A stretch of 64,000 nucleotides of DNA from Hemicentrotus pulcherrimus (lineage: Eukaryota > Echinodermata > Echinoidea > Camarodonta > Strongylocentrotidae). The position numbers and the translations under genes were made by a program. The stretch is taken from contig BEXV01000298.1 in the NCBI GenBank assembly GCA_003118195.1, positions 243,464 to 307,463 on the forward strand, written 5' to 3'. The notes below the pieces were generated by a model. It did not search any database, had not been told where the DNA came from, and was given only the letters and a program-made list of their open reading frames with translations. Positions 1 to 12,800 of this stretch are shown piece by piece (within the stretch, counting starts at the first letter, position 1; each line of letters begins with the position of its first letter).

Positions 1-1205
1 CCGGTATTTTTCATTGCCCAATTTTCTTATTACGCTGGGGAGATGCTGGACTTATAACTCATTTATTTCAAACTGTTATTAGAATTTGTTTATCTTAATG
101 AAATAAAAAATAATAAAGAAGAAAAATGTTATAAGCATATCAAATGAAAGAGTATGAAAGAAAAACAATTGCAATCCCCTAAAGCCATACTGTACTAGAA
201 GCACTACTGCAAAATCCCCGTAATGCCAACTCGGGGTCAGCTATAGCAGTATGGTCTCGAAACTAACTCATTCCCTAGCTGACCTGTTGGTTCTTGCATC
301 AAGTCCTCTGCCATATGGGAATTAAGTATTGGGTAACGCACTTTTAGCTAGGACAGGAAGTTCATCAGTTAAGTATTGCTTCAAAATTTTAAGTTTTAGG
401 AAGAGTACAAACCAGATGAGACTTGGTCCATTATTTATGCAAATAATTGGCATTAAAAAGAAGAGAATGTTGGTGTCTTTAACTTTGGAAGATCATAAAT
501 CGATGAATGCTCAATTAATAGGACTGTTCTGATGGGAGGAAAATAGTGATTGCTTACATCCATGCTCAAGCCTCATTAGAACATTATGAATTATGATTAA
601 TATCACCTTGATTAAAGATTCTAAATCTAGCTTTTTCTAGTGTATTTTAATAGTTGAATAAGCCCTCCAAAATGTTCTCATTTTGATATAAAGTTAGGCA
701 AAATAAGCCTTTATGAGAGAAATATCAAAAGATGATTGGTTAATCACGTAAGTTAATAAGATTATGAGGGGAGCTTGATAAATAAAATTATGGTTAAGTA
801 TAATTAGTGTACAATTAATAAAGAATGAGTGTAAAGTAATTCATACTAAAAAATAGCATTAGAAATATGATTGCATCAGTCTGTCTTAGTCCTAGCTGTA
901 AATTTGGCATGTTAAACCCTTTGATGACATTGAAAACAGTCCAGATGTGAATTTGTTTATATTTTTCAATCTTAACGGTTGGGTAGCCTGAATAGAGTTA
1001 CTGTTCATGATGAAAAGTATGTAGTAGAGTTACTAGTAGGGATTAGTAATAGAATTTTGAAATGAATACTTAGCATCTCTTTTGTAAATGTTAAGCACAA
1101 AAAGCTCTTTATCAAATATTGAGTTGGAAGAAGTAGGTGTTACAGTAATTTTAAAGTATTACTATGATCTCAGTCTAATGCATCCAACTGTACTTTCCCA
1201 TCTAG
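1..1205. other. AT-rich non-coding sequence upstream of the first visible exon
   Basis: No exon could be supported. The sequence is AT-rich without long open frames of coding character and ends in a pyrimidine-rich acceptor (CCCATCTAG) for the exon at 1206. It is presumably part of the intron that leads to the missing 5' exons. The short methionine-started reading frame that runs into the exon from 1088 is intron read-through. Confidence 0.6.
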
Positions 1206-1628
1206 GTGTTCAAGCCAGAGGCATGAGCTGGCGTTACACCGCAGACAACATCATCGCTGGAATGGAGAATGAACTCTCAATCGAAGCCACCGTCCTGTTC
1301 ACAGACACCACTGCTCCCGTTACTGGCAATAACCTTTGGAGGCTTGCCCTGTATGGCAGCAAGAATGTGGAGGGTAGTGGAGAGAGGTTCAACTACAATG
1401 AGCAGACCCTGAACAACGTGGAGGTCTCCAAGAACCTAGAAGCCGGAGGCCCTCTTGAGTTCACAGAAGCCACGGCCATGTTTGATGTGGCTGCCATCGG
1501 GTGTGGTCCGTTTGGATATGCTTGTATGGATTTCACAAGGAATGATGATGCTGATCCATTCTTCGGCTTATCCGTGATCCCAGAGGGTGAAGTTATCACT
1601 CTTTGACAGGAGAGCCCTTGCAGAGCAG
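1206..1628 (+). CDS. SURF module 1 exon (423 nt) with in-frame TGA
   Basis: Whole module in one phase-1/phase-1 exon. Recognisable landmarks are GMSWRY near the start, [10 protein letters not shown] in the middle, GGPLEF, the first cysteine pair [10 protein letters not shown] and the final SPC. The third conserved cysteine, in the context VITL-C-QES in module 3, is encoded here by TGA (1604-1606) instead of TGT. Everything after the TGA stays open to the donor (GCAG, GTAAAT). The exon has the same length as its duplicate at 7421-7843. Because both borders are phase 1, skipping the exon keeps the frame, so the stop need not inactivate the gene. It could be a sequencing error, a real allele, or a decaying skipped exon. 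Confidence 0.85.
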
Positions 1629-4600
1629 GTAAATACTGTTTTAGATTTTAATATGCTTCTGAAATATTATTCGAAGAGGGCATTTACTATATATTTTTGA
1701 GAGTTTCAGATGGGCGTAAAGATATTGACTATTGACCTCTTATTGTTAGGGCTTGAAACTACCAGGGCCGTCAGATCTCCTTGCTCTACGCAACTCTTTT
1801 TCTGTCACAGGATTACTCCACAATGCAGAATTGATGATTTATACCCTGCATCATACCCTGACACCTGATGACTTCTTTCATAGCAGCATGAGCCAACAAC
1901 CCAGTCATGGGTTTTGCTAACTTTTAATCCCATGAACAGAAAGAAAACTGATAAATATCCTTTCTGATCTATTAATCATTTCAAAGTATGGCACTAAAAG
2001 GGATATAAGGCAGATTAAAAAATTCATATTAAAAAAATAACCCCATTTTAAGCCCATGGTCTCTCTCTTTCTATTTTAAAAGGCGTTTTCATGAAATACC
2101 TCAATAGAAATTCAGTGTTTAATCAGTTAATCTTTTAAAATAAAGATATACTTATGCAACGGCCCCTTCTCTGCAATGCATTTCTTCCTAGATCTGAGTA
2201 TCACCCGTGTTCAGGACACTGTCCTGAGTGGTACAGTCATAGATGGCCGTGCATCAAATGCTTACTCCATGGATGTGGCCATCAGTGGTGCAGGAGTGGG
2301 TGTTGCAGGAAACGGCCTCTGGAAGTTGAATGCCTTTGGAAGCTCCAATGCTAATGGCGCAGGGCAGCGCTACAGTGAGAGATCACAGGTATGAGTCGAA
2401 ACAAACATGCAATCTATAATATGAATGTTAACAAGAATATCGCTGAAGTCGTTTTCTCTATTTAAACTGATTTATTTATGGATAAGGATAAATATAAATA
2501 TTAAGAAGAAAGGTTAATTTTGTTTTCTTTGATAATAATTGATGTACCGGTATTTATATATTTTTAAGGAGATTGTGGTTTTTCGTAAAATATATTATAC
2601 CTAAAATATTGTACAGTGATTTACTATCAATCCTCAGACAATAAAAAAGCTAATAATCAATGTCTTTTTTTCCCTCCATTTTCTCCCATATTCTTGTTTT
2701 CTCTCTCTACTGTCTATACTTCCTGCTCTTTCATTTGCACTTCATTTCCATCACTTTTTTAACGTCATGTTTACACTTTCTGCCAAATTTGGTTACCATG
2801 TCTATATAACATGTCATATTACTAACAACCATTCATTTTTCTGTTCATGTTTGTTTTCAATTTCACTTAATTGCTCTTAAACAATTTTCTTTCATTTTGT
2901 TTATCTTGATGGTTTCTAACGTCACTCTTTCTTTCATTTTCATTTGTATGTGTTACATGACCATATGTGCCATTTGTATATGTATTCGATCCCTTTCACC
3001 ATCAACTTTCATTTCACCATGTTGTATTATGCATCTTTCGTTTATTTGTCCATGCCTTTTTGGGTTATTTTTCTGAATGCCGTTATCATCCATCTTTCAT
3101 TTCATGTTCATATACTATCATGAATCATTTCCTTTGTTCCATGCTTGTGATGTGCCCATCACCCTACCCTTCTCTCTTTCAAATATTACCATGGCACAGG
3201 TTCTCACCAGTGGTCAGCAGGACCAAACCTTCCGCGTCACCGAAGACATGCTCTTTAGCAGTGTTGATTTTGATCTTAGCATGCGAGGCCTGACATGTAC
3301 TGAAGTTCAGTTTGTCTGTGTGGAGTTTGCCAAGGGGGATTCCCCAGACACTGTCTTTAACCTCATCCCTGTACCTGATGACAGTGTAATGGTTAGCTGT
3401 TCTCCAGCAGAATGTGAAGGTTCGAAAATATTTAATTCCTGCCTTAAAAGTATGATTGTCTTGTTGCAAAAGATTACATATCTGCAAGTTACCAAGTTGT
3501 GCAATTTTAGTAGAATTCAAATTACATAAACACAGTCATTTATATTTTCTCATGAAATATTTGTATGTATCTAAAGAGGAATATATTTTCTTAAAACCAC
3601 TTTCTTTAGCTTAGCTAAAAGTAACAAATGCATTGGAGCATATGTTCTATGTATCTGATTTTAATTATACCATTTTATGTTTTTTAATTTTTGTAGCAGT
3701 TATTCTTGATAAGTTATTTAGATTTTATGTGGGACTTTGCACATTATAATGTTATGATAAATTACTGGTGGCCAAGTTGTACAAAATTACATCATTTGTT
3801 ACTAAATCACTGAAATCACTTTTGTGGCCCATCTTGTATGAAATTCAATCTCCATTCAGTCCTCATTCTTCATTCAGTTGTTATTATCACTACATTCAGT
3901 TGTTATCTCTACATTCTTGTATTTACTAGTACACGTTAATGTTCATATACACCTCTGATTCATACAGTTGTACTATTTAAAAAAAAAAATACTTGATGTT
4001 CTCATTTCATTGTCTATTTCATTCCGTCTCTCATTCAAGTTGTGCAAGTTCTGTCATATCCATAAACTTGTGGTCCTGCATGCAATGATTTATACTTTTA
4101 AAATGATGTTTGTGGAATGATCTAAGCTGGCATGTATTCTGTGTATTTATCGATTGAAATTTACAATGCATTCTTCCTGCCATGGCATGATGGAGTCGTG
4201 CATCAATTCAGGTACGTACATTCATTTATTTGTTAATTTATTTAGATAGGCATTGGATGTTAAACTTTATTTAATCTAGGTGAAATAACTTTCAACTAGA
4301 TAAAGTACTGGGGTAAATCAAATGTATAGCATACATAGACCCGAGAGAATTAATTTGAATGAGATATCATTGGGAATACTTATAGGGAAAATTTCTCAAA
4401 ACATAAAAGAAACTCCTTTGGAATTTATCAGGGGGGGCAGGATAATTAATTCCTTGTTTTTGTTGTTGTTGTATTCAATCGAATGGTTAAAAAACAATGC
4501 ATCTGTAACTTTTGTTATGAAGATTGATAACTAAAATCAAATGCTTGAGAAATAAGAATTCAACTGCAAGCATGAGTAACCAAATTATTCCAATTTTATG

Positions 4601-6801
4601 AAACATTACAAAGTTGTTATTCTGATAATAAATCTTTGAATGATCTATTTTCAGTCATTATTTATATTTGTTACCTGATGAATACCTCCCCTCAAAGAAA
4701 GTTAATAATAGAAAAAATCACTGTGACCAACCCTATTTTCCTCCTTTTTTTAGAATTGAAAAAAATGTGCAATGTTGTGTAAGCTTGGTTCCATGTGATA
4801 ACATCCTTTTCCTCTTTGTTGCAGATTCTTCTGTTTGGATGATGTATCTACAATAATAATTTAAATTATGTCTCTTTCAATTGTTATGAAACTTTTCATA
4901 GTAGTACCTCTCCCAATAAAAAGAAAAAATAATATGCAACTTACAGAGCCATATTGACATATCTGTAGAACTTCAGCTGACATCTTGGGGGTAGTAAGGA
5001 TGGGAAGGTTGATAACAGTTTTTTGTGTGGACCCAATACAGACATTAAACAAATTATTAGAATAAAATCTTTACATTTGAGTATCTAATCAAGAATTTAT
5101 TGTTTTTTTAGATATTAAAGATTTTTATTGGGATTTTACATTTATTTCTACATGTACATAGGGAGAATAACAAAATATTTATGGCAAGAAGTCAATATTC
5201 TACACTTATTATAAAAACAAAATCAGAAAATACTTGTTTGCATAGTAGACACTTAGTAAGTAAGAAGTAAGATAAGTAAGAAGATAATAAAAAAGTAGTT
5301 GAATTTATCTTAGGGTTTCAAATTCTTTGTTGATGAATCCTGTGTGTATGTACCTGTTGTCTGTTTTTTGTGGTCAAATGTTTATGTTCCACTATTTGCA
5401 TGGGTGGAAGTGTTCTGTCAGTCCCCATCATGGTATGGTATCCATATAGTACGTAAGCCTCCATGAAACACATACATTTTGTCAACAGTGTGTCATCATC
5501 CACATCTCATCATCGCAAGCCGCGTACTGTGCTCCTGCATTCTCCATGAGGATTTTAAGCGAAGTGAGAGGAACTTAAAAGTGGACCAGTATTTAAAAAA
5601 CGCTATGTTGAAGCTCAGAGATATTCAGGATTAAGCATAAGTGAATTGCATAGCGGTCACCTGATGAAAATCAACCAGCCAATCGAAAGCTGTGAAGTCC
5701 ATCACTGTAATCTGAGGAGGTGGGTGATGATGACATGATTATTATGCATCTCTGCCTGAGGCTTGGCAAGTGAATGAATTAAGCAACCCTCCTATACACG
5801 CTCTGCAAATTACAGCTTGATATATATCCCCTTCAAGTTAATTAGAAATAAATTGATCCTCCTAAACCTACTTTCTTGCTAATGGCAGCTTTGATAATGT
5901 CTTCTTTTATGCAGGTATGGGAATGCAATTCTTAAGGATCTCTTATAATATGATTTAGATCATCTAAAGCCACTAACAAGCTTTAAAAATGCTTTCTTCT
6001 GGGTTTTCTAATATTCTATTATATTTCTCAATAAATAATAAGCCTGTTCCTGAAAACTTATATCTGTAGCTTAAAATGATTTCCTATACCTTCTAGTAAA
6101 ACTGCAATTTTCTCCTTTGAATTTATTTTTTGTGGCATCTTTTCTTTATCCTAACCCTGGCTATAGGTGCTGTGTACTCTGAAACTATTAATTTGACCCT
6201 TTTCCAGGCTTTTTTGCTTATTTTGGGACAACCCAGTGATTCATATTTTTATCGGGAAGAAAGATGAGGGTTGTTTCACTTAAAGTGTGAAATTTGTATT
6301 TCTGAAAAAGGCCAAATGTAAGAATATTAAAATTGCAGAGAATCTATATGAAATCACAATGACCTGTGAAATTGTTGTGATGTAGGTATTTGTGAATTAC
6401 AGTGCGCACAAATACATTTTTGTGATAAACTTCAACAATAATGCTTTTGATCCTTTTTAAAACCGCAGTACTTTTGCACTTTTTACAAAATTTATGGCAG
6501 ATAGAATAAGAAAGACACACAAATAAGTGTTAATCAAGTGGGATACATTTAATTTGCATGACAACGCATTGTTTCTCATTTTCACTTTCAACCTTTCAAC
6601 CCCTTCCTTCCCCGCCTCATTCGATGTGAACTACAGACATTTCTTGAGCCTTGTAAGAGCTGAAAATTAGACTTGTGAAATATATACAAGTACATTTAGT
6701 TTGAAAAAGCTTGTTATTAAATTCTCGATGAATGAATTCAAATCATAGATGATGTATATAAAACGATTGTCATCTGGCTTTGGCTTATTTTAACTTATGT
6801 G

Positions 6802-6842
<41 letters not shown>

Positions 6843-9800
6843 TTTATATGAAAGATTTTAAGCAATATTGCATCAACATACTTGCCTGATTCTGAAGAAT
6901 TCTGTAGTTCATTCCTTTGCATGCATGTGTCCAAATATACATCCTTTCAAATGCATTTAGTGTTTTCAAAGTCATGATGAGTTTAGTATATACATGTATG
7001 TCTTATCATTTTATGTATTACAATTAATTAATGTTTGTATGCTCATTACTTAAACAGTGTTTTTGCTAAAATCCACCAAATATAGTTTATTTGTTACTAT
7101 TTATTCCACTTCAAAATTTAGTTTTTGTGCACATACATTAGCATTAGTTTGATACAATGAAATCTTTAATGGGGTGTAAATTAGGGAATATTTTATTGAG
7201 TATAGGTAAAATTCATACATTTTAATAAGTAAATACATGCTGGTGGTATAGGAGAATGTAGTTTCTTAAGTTTTGGAAATACTCCTTTTGGAAAACACAT
7301 TATACATATTTAAGAAACAAGAGTTTTTAGAAATGGTAGGTTGGAAAAGCATAGCAGATAATATATTAGCCATGACTCTCCATTTCTCCAAGCTAATATT
7401 CAAAACTGTCATCTTTACAGGTGTGGTTGTTAGAGGTTTGAGTTGGCGTTACTCAGCATCGGACATCATTGCAGGTATGGAGAACGAGCTTTCCATTACT
7501 GCCTCTGCGCTGTTCACTGCAACATCTCCAGCCAAATCTGGCTTAAATCTATGGAGACTTGGACTTTTTGGAAGTGAAAATGCCGATGGAAGTGGAACTA
7601 GATTCAACTACAACGTCCAGACCCTGGACAATGTAGAGGTCTCTAAGAACTTGGCAGCCGGCGGTCCCCTGGAGTTCACCGAAGCCACTGCTATGTTTGA
7701 CGTGGCTGCCATTGGATGTGGGCCGTTCACATATGCCTGCATGGAATTTGCTAAGAATGAGGATGCAAGCCCTGACTTCTTCTTCTCGGTGCTCCCAGAG
7801 GGCGATGTTATCACTCTTTGTCAGGAGAGCCCCTGCAGAGCAAGTAAGTATTTTGTTACAGATTTTATTTGAAAGAGTAGTTTGATTCTAAATATTTTGC
7901 CTCATTTCATTTATTTGCTTTTGATACTATATTTTGTGTTGATAAGATTTGAATTCTGAGTTTATATATCTAGTGAAATCATCTTGTACTCATGGATACT
8001 CATTATTGCACACTTCAGTATTCCCCCAAAAGCTATAATAATCTATCTAATATATCATGTTAAATATATATTTAGTAATTTTTATATATCCATATTGTTT
8101 GCTCTATGATTGTTTTTCTTGCTTCCTACAATACTTTCAAGCCCAATTAAATTTTTTATATTTTATAGTACATACTCTTATCAGTATATGTAACTTTGCG
8201 CCTTCCACCATTTGGGATGTACATTTCTCTTGTGACCTATTAGGAGTGGAATGTTGATCAGCAACCATAACATATATATATTTCCTCTCACCATTTTCTC
8301 CTTTATCAGACCTGCAAATCACGAATGTAGGCAACCGTGTTCTGACCGGGGGTGTCCTTAACGAGCGTTACTCCAACCCTTTCTCCATGGAGGTTGCTAT
8401 CCGCGGCCAGGGAGTGGGTGTAGCAGGAGAAGGCTTGTGGGCCATGAGTGCGTTTGGGAGCTCCAACATGAATGGTGTAGGACAGCGCTACAGTGAGAGA
8501 AATCAGGTGGGTTCAACTTTCATCTTTTTTCTCTACCCAGTGTTCAATCATGTGCACTAATTACAGACTTGATTAAAACAAATGATGCAATGACACTACA
8601 GTGACACTCTTGTGTTATTACCAAAAATGAGTTGCATATTGCAATATTGGATTTTCTTCCTTTCCTCAATATTGTTTGTTTTGAGATGAGGGTCACTGCA
8701 ATGACAATTCTCAATTATTATATTTAAGTACATGTTTTATTAGTTTGATATCTATTTTTTGACTCAGGCAGATCTCTTATTTATTTTACAAATTATATTG
8801 ATGATATGTCATGGTTCTTGATTGTTAGACATATATAAATTTCATTGTTTCACTAATTTGTGTATTTTATTGTTTTTTATATACTAATTGCTCTTCTTCT
8901 TCTTTATATGTTGATATTTTATGCATCATATGTCTCTCTTTCAAAATGTTGTAGTGATGTTTTTACATTTTCTATTTCTTTTTTAAATGTGTTCAAATGT
9001 GCATGTTAACTCTGATATTGACATTATTTTTTTTTATTCATGACTTTATAGTACGGTATTCATTTTTTGATATTGACAAAATGACTTATTCTATTTTGTA
9101 TTCTTTTCTTTTATCTCTCAATTCTTTTTATCTTATCTTTCTTCTTTATCATTCTATTTCATTATCTGTTTGTTCATTATGTTCTTCATATACACTCATA
9201 TTTTTGTTTTACTATTCACATTTTTGTTTCATTATTTCACGTTTGTCACTTTCATTGTAATTGTTTTGCCATTGATCTTTCATTTTGGTCATTGTTTCCA
9301 TTTTCATTTCCTCATATTGATTTTGTTTTTCCATATTTACATTTTTTTCATTGACATTTATCACACACATTTCCAATCATTATTGTTTCTCCATTTATTT
9401 CATCTGTTTTGTTCCTCATGTCAATACTTCACTTTTGTCATCTCGTTCATGATTCATGTCCTGGTGTCCATCCGGAATTCATATGGTTTTTGTCTTCATC
9501 ACCATGGCAACCACCTATTCTTCCATCCATCCATCCATCCATCCATCCATCCTCCACTTCCTATTCTATCCTTCCTGCTTCTTCTTTCCTTTCCAAACTG
9601 CAGGTGCTCACTGGAGAACAACAAGACACAACCTTGCGTGTCACTGAAGACATGCTTTATGCCAGTGTAGATTTTGACCTTAACATGAGTGGGCTAACTT
9701 GCACAGAGGTCCAATATGTTTGTGTGGAATTTCGAAAAGGGGGAACCCCCACCACCAATTTCAACCTTATCCCTGTACCCGACCCCAGTGTCCTTGTCAG

Positions 9801-12800
9801 TTGTTCCCCAGCGGATTGTGAAGGTTTGTCTTTATACAGAATATATTGGAGGAAAGGAAATAGAGGGGTCATCATTTGGGGGTCATAAGGAAACAAATTA
9901 GCAAAGATACATGAAGATTTCTCCTCAATCTTGATACTTCCAGTCCTCCAAAAGTCCAAACATTAAATTAGATTTTACAATTTTCTCCAAACCTGTCAGG
10001 TTTATATCCATGAATTCCAATCCAAACAGAAAACCCCATCAAAGCTTATTATATATTGTTGAATAATACAAAATTGCAAGCCTATTAGAGAAGTTCCTTT
10101 GAAGCTTTAATGGGCAGTTAATCAGATTACTTGATCAAATTATTTTTGTTAGATAGATACTGTTGATCATATTTGAAATGATTCCATTCTAAAATGGTAG
10201 AGTTGTTCTGTAAAAGATAGATTTATCTAATGTTAACTGTATTGCAATGTTGATGTGTTTTATATTTGTCATGTTATATTTTGATATTTATATATACTTT
10301 CTATTTCTAGTTTTGATTTTAACATTGAATTTAATGTTGTTTTCCATTGTTCTATTTTTACTCCCTCCCCTAATTTGTCTTTCACATATTCTTTAAAGTA
10401 CTATGTTTTATATGCTTATGAATTGTATCTTATTCACCATGTATGAAACCTCATTGCATATAGTGGGTATATTTTGCTGGTGGCCAAGTTTTTATCATGG
10501 GTGTTTTCACCTTCTTTTCACATTGTTATTTCTTGATTGTCATTAATTTCCATCTTATTTCATGTCTGTCCATTTGATGAAATTCCATTGACATCTCATG
10601 TTATCTGTTCATGTGTCATTATTTCTTGTTACATTATGATGATGTTTGATGTTTCTTTCCAACATTTCTCTACTGCCATTTCATGATACATTTCATTTCT
10701 GTTTTATGTATTGAATACTGTCGATTTTTTTTCACAATTATCAACACTTTTTGAGATTTTGTTAATTTTCTGAAGGCTTGCGCACTCGGCTGGTTTCCCG
10801 AAATGCAGCATTGCAAAGAAGCGATCGATTTCGAATGACCATTCAGGTAAGCTCACCAGTCATGTTTATTTTTTAATGCTTTTTACTATTTGGAAGAGTT
10901 TGAAAATGACATTTACTTTTAGAAATGTCCATTAGCTGAATCTGTTATTCATATATTGTACACACAAAAGATTCATATCGAACAAAAATGTTATGTAATA
11001 TTGAGGGCATAGCAATGAAGGGGGGTAATAACTGTCCAGAAGTAAATTATTGTGAACTATTGGCTGTTTTTGTTTTTCTTCTTCAGTAATACTCATTCAG
11101 TAAAACAGACATTCAGTTTTAAAAACAGATCCTTTTGATTTCAAAATGAGTTTTGTCTCTGAATATCAGCATGCTACAAGTACGTTCAAGTACGAATGCT
11201 ACAGGTACTTGTTATATTTTTTATTTTAAGTATAGGGAAGAAAGCCAGAGGAAGGGATTAAGATCCTACAGCATAAGTGTCTAGTGATACTGTGCCTCAT
11301 TAGCAAGTCATTATGATTTCTTTAATACTATCATGATTGAAGATGAACATGAGCTCTGGTAAAGATAAATTCTCACAGAATCCAACAAAACTTACACTGA
11401 TTGTTCAAGATTACAAATAAATGACATGTGCCAAACAATTTTGGTAGAAAATGTATAGTTGCTGAGTAATGAGCATAGAAAGATAAGGAAATCCGAGTAC
11501 ATGTAAGTAAGGCCCCACACCATGTGCTTAACACGGGTCACTATATGAAAATAGGAGTTGTGGTCTTTATCAAAGATGATGCCCAGTATTATTGTGCATT
11601 CATTTTGATTTTTTTACTGATTCAAACAACCAGTCTCCTGTAGGATAAACAATCCAGAATCAATCATAGAATTTTTCTCTCAAAATAAGATTCCCATACC
11701 AGAGCTCAAGATTAGCTTTAATGATAATAATGTACCCTAAATATAGCTGATGAAAGAAACAAATTTCTTCAGAGGTGGTACTTCGGTCCTTTGTGTGGAA
11801 ATGATATAGTTTACAAATATTGACTGCTTTGGTATATTGCAGTCTCAAGATCACCGGAGAGCTATAGTTATGTGAACCTAAAATTCAGCAATCAATATTT
11901 GTTATATATACCACTACCCACTTATGTGTTCTCACAAAATGGAAATTCCCTGTTAACATTCAAAATAATAGTGGTCAAATTTACCAATCTAAAAGAAGTG
12001 CGCGTATCATCTGCGTGCATCTGTTGTTAACTTTATGCCCATCTATTGCGTCCTTAAAAGGTAGTGTATCCCTTTTGCAGCCAACATCAAATTCTGTAGG
12101 AATTTACAGCAATTATGAATATGTCTTACCTGTGAAAAAATAAACGTTAGCAGTGTCCTAGTATTCAAACTATGCAAGGAAACCTGTTTACCTGCTAGAC
12201 TTCACTGTCAGACACTACTGAGTGACTGACTGACTTTTCTTTTGGTGGTAATAACGTTTTTAAAAATGAGTTGTCAATAGTACATAATCATTTGTCCCGC
12301 ACATCAATAACCCACTTCTTATAATGGCCTAAATTAAGCTGATTGAATCTTTGCTCAGCACGTACGACCATCCGGTACAAGGGTCTGAAAATCAGACTAT
12401 TTAATTAAACGAGCGCGCTCTTTAAATTCGATTAGACACCCAACAGTCATTATTTTCAAGCCCTTCTGTTTTTGAGTGAAGTTCTAAATTAGTATTATCT
12501 TTCAAATGCCATTGGAATTTAACCTTTTCATTTTTTGGGCCTGAAAACAGGACAAACAGTGTATCCCCTTTAAGTGTTACCTGCCAGTAGAACTATGTCT
12601 GGTAAATATTTTGGAGCTTTTTCTAAAGTAAAAATTAATTTGCATATTATTAAATTTGTCTAAATGACCTAGAGATGTCAGATATTATTTTCTTTTTTTC
12701 TTCATCATATTTGAATAGATTACACTTAATTGGTAATAAGCTGATATTACCTTCCTGTTTTGTAATTCTGCTGATAATCCTGAATTAATAATATTCATGT

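Noticed and set aside
1088..1205. ATG at 1088 as the start codon of the protein
   Set aside because: The upstream codons are intron sequence without signal-peptide character, and a clear acceptor lies at 1204-1205.
1393..1599. Minus-strand open frames opposite the SURF exons
   Set aside because: Shadows of the coding strand: the same regions encode SURF modules with matching splice sites on +, and both duplicates show the same shadow.
4150..4215. Module 2 counterpart of the orphan exon at 10776
   Set aside because: Only the ending ATTCAG-GTA is shared; no SURF-like reading frame precedes it.
9170..9670. Hydrophobic 166-codon open frame before module 4's second exon
   Set aside because: It is the T-rich polypyrimidine tract of the intron read as Phe/Leu/Ile; the true exon starts at 9604 in another frame.
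1206..9823. Duplicate modules 1-2 and 3-4 as an assembly artefact
   Set aside because: Protein substitutions are spread through all exons and the introns have largely diverged, which is too much for unmerged haplotypes.
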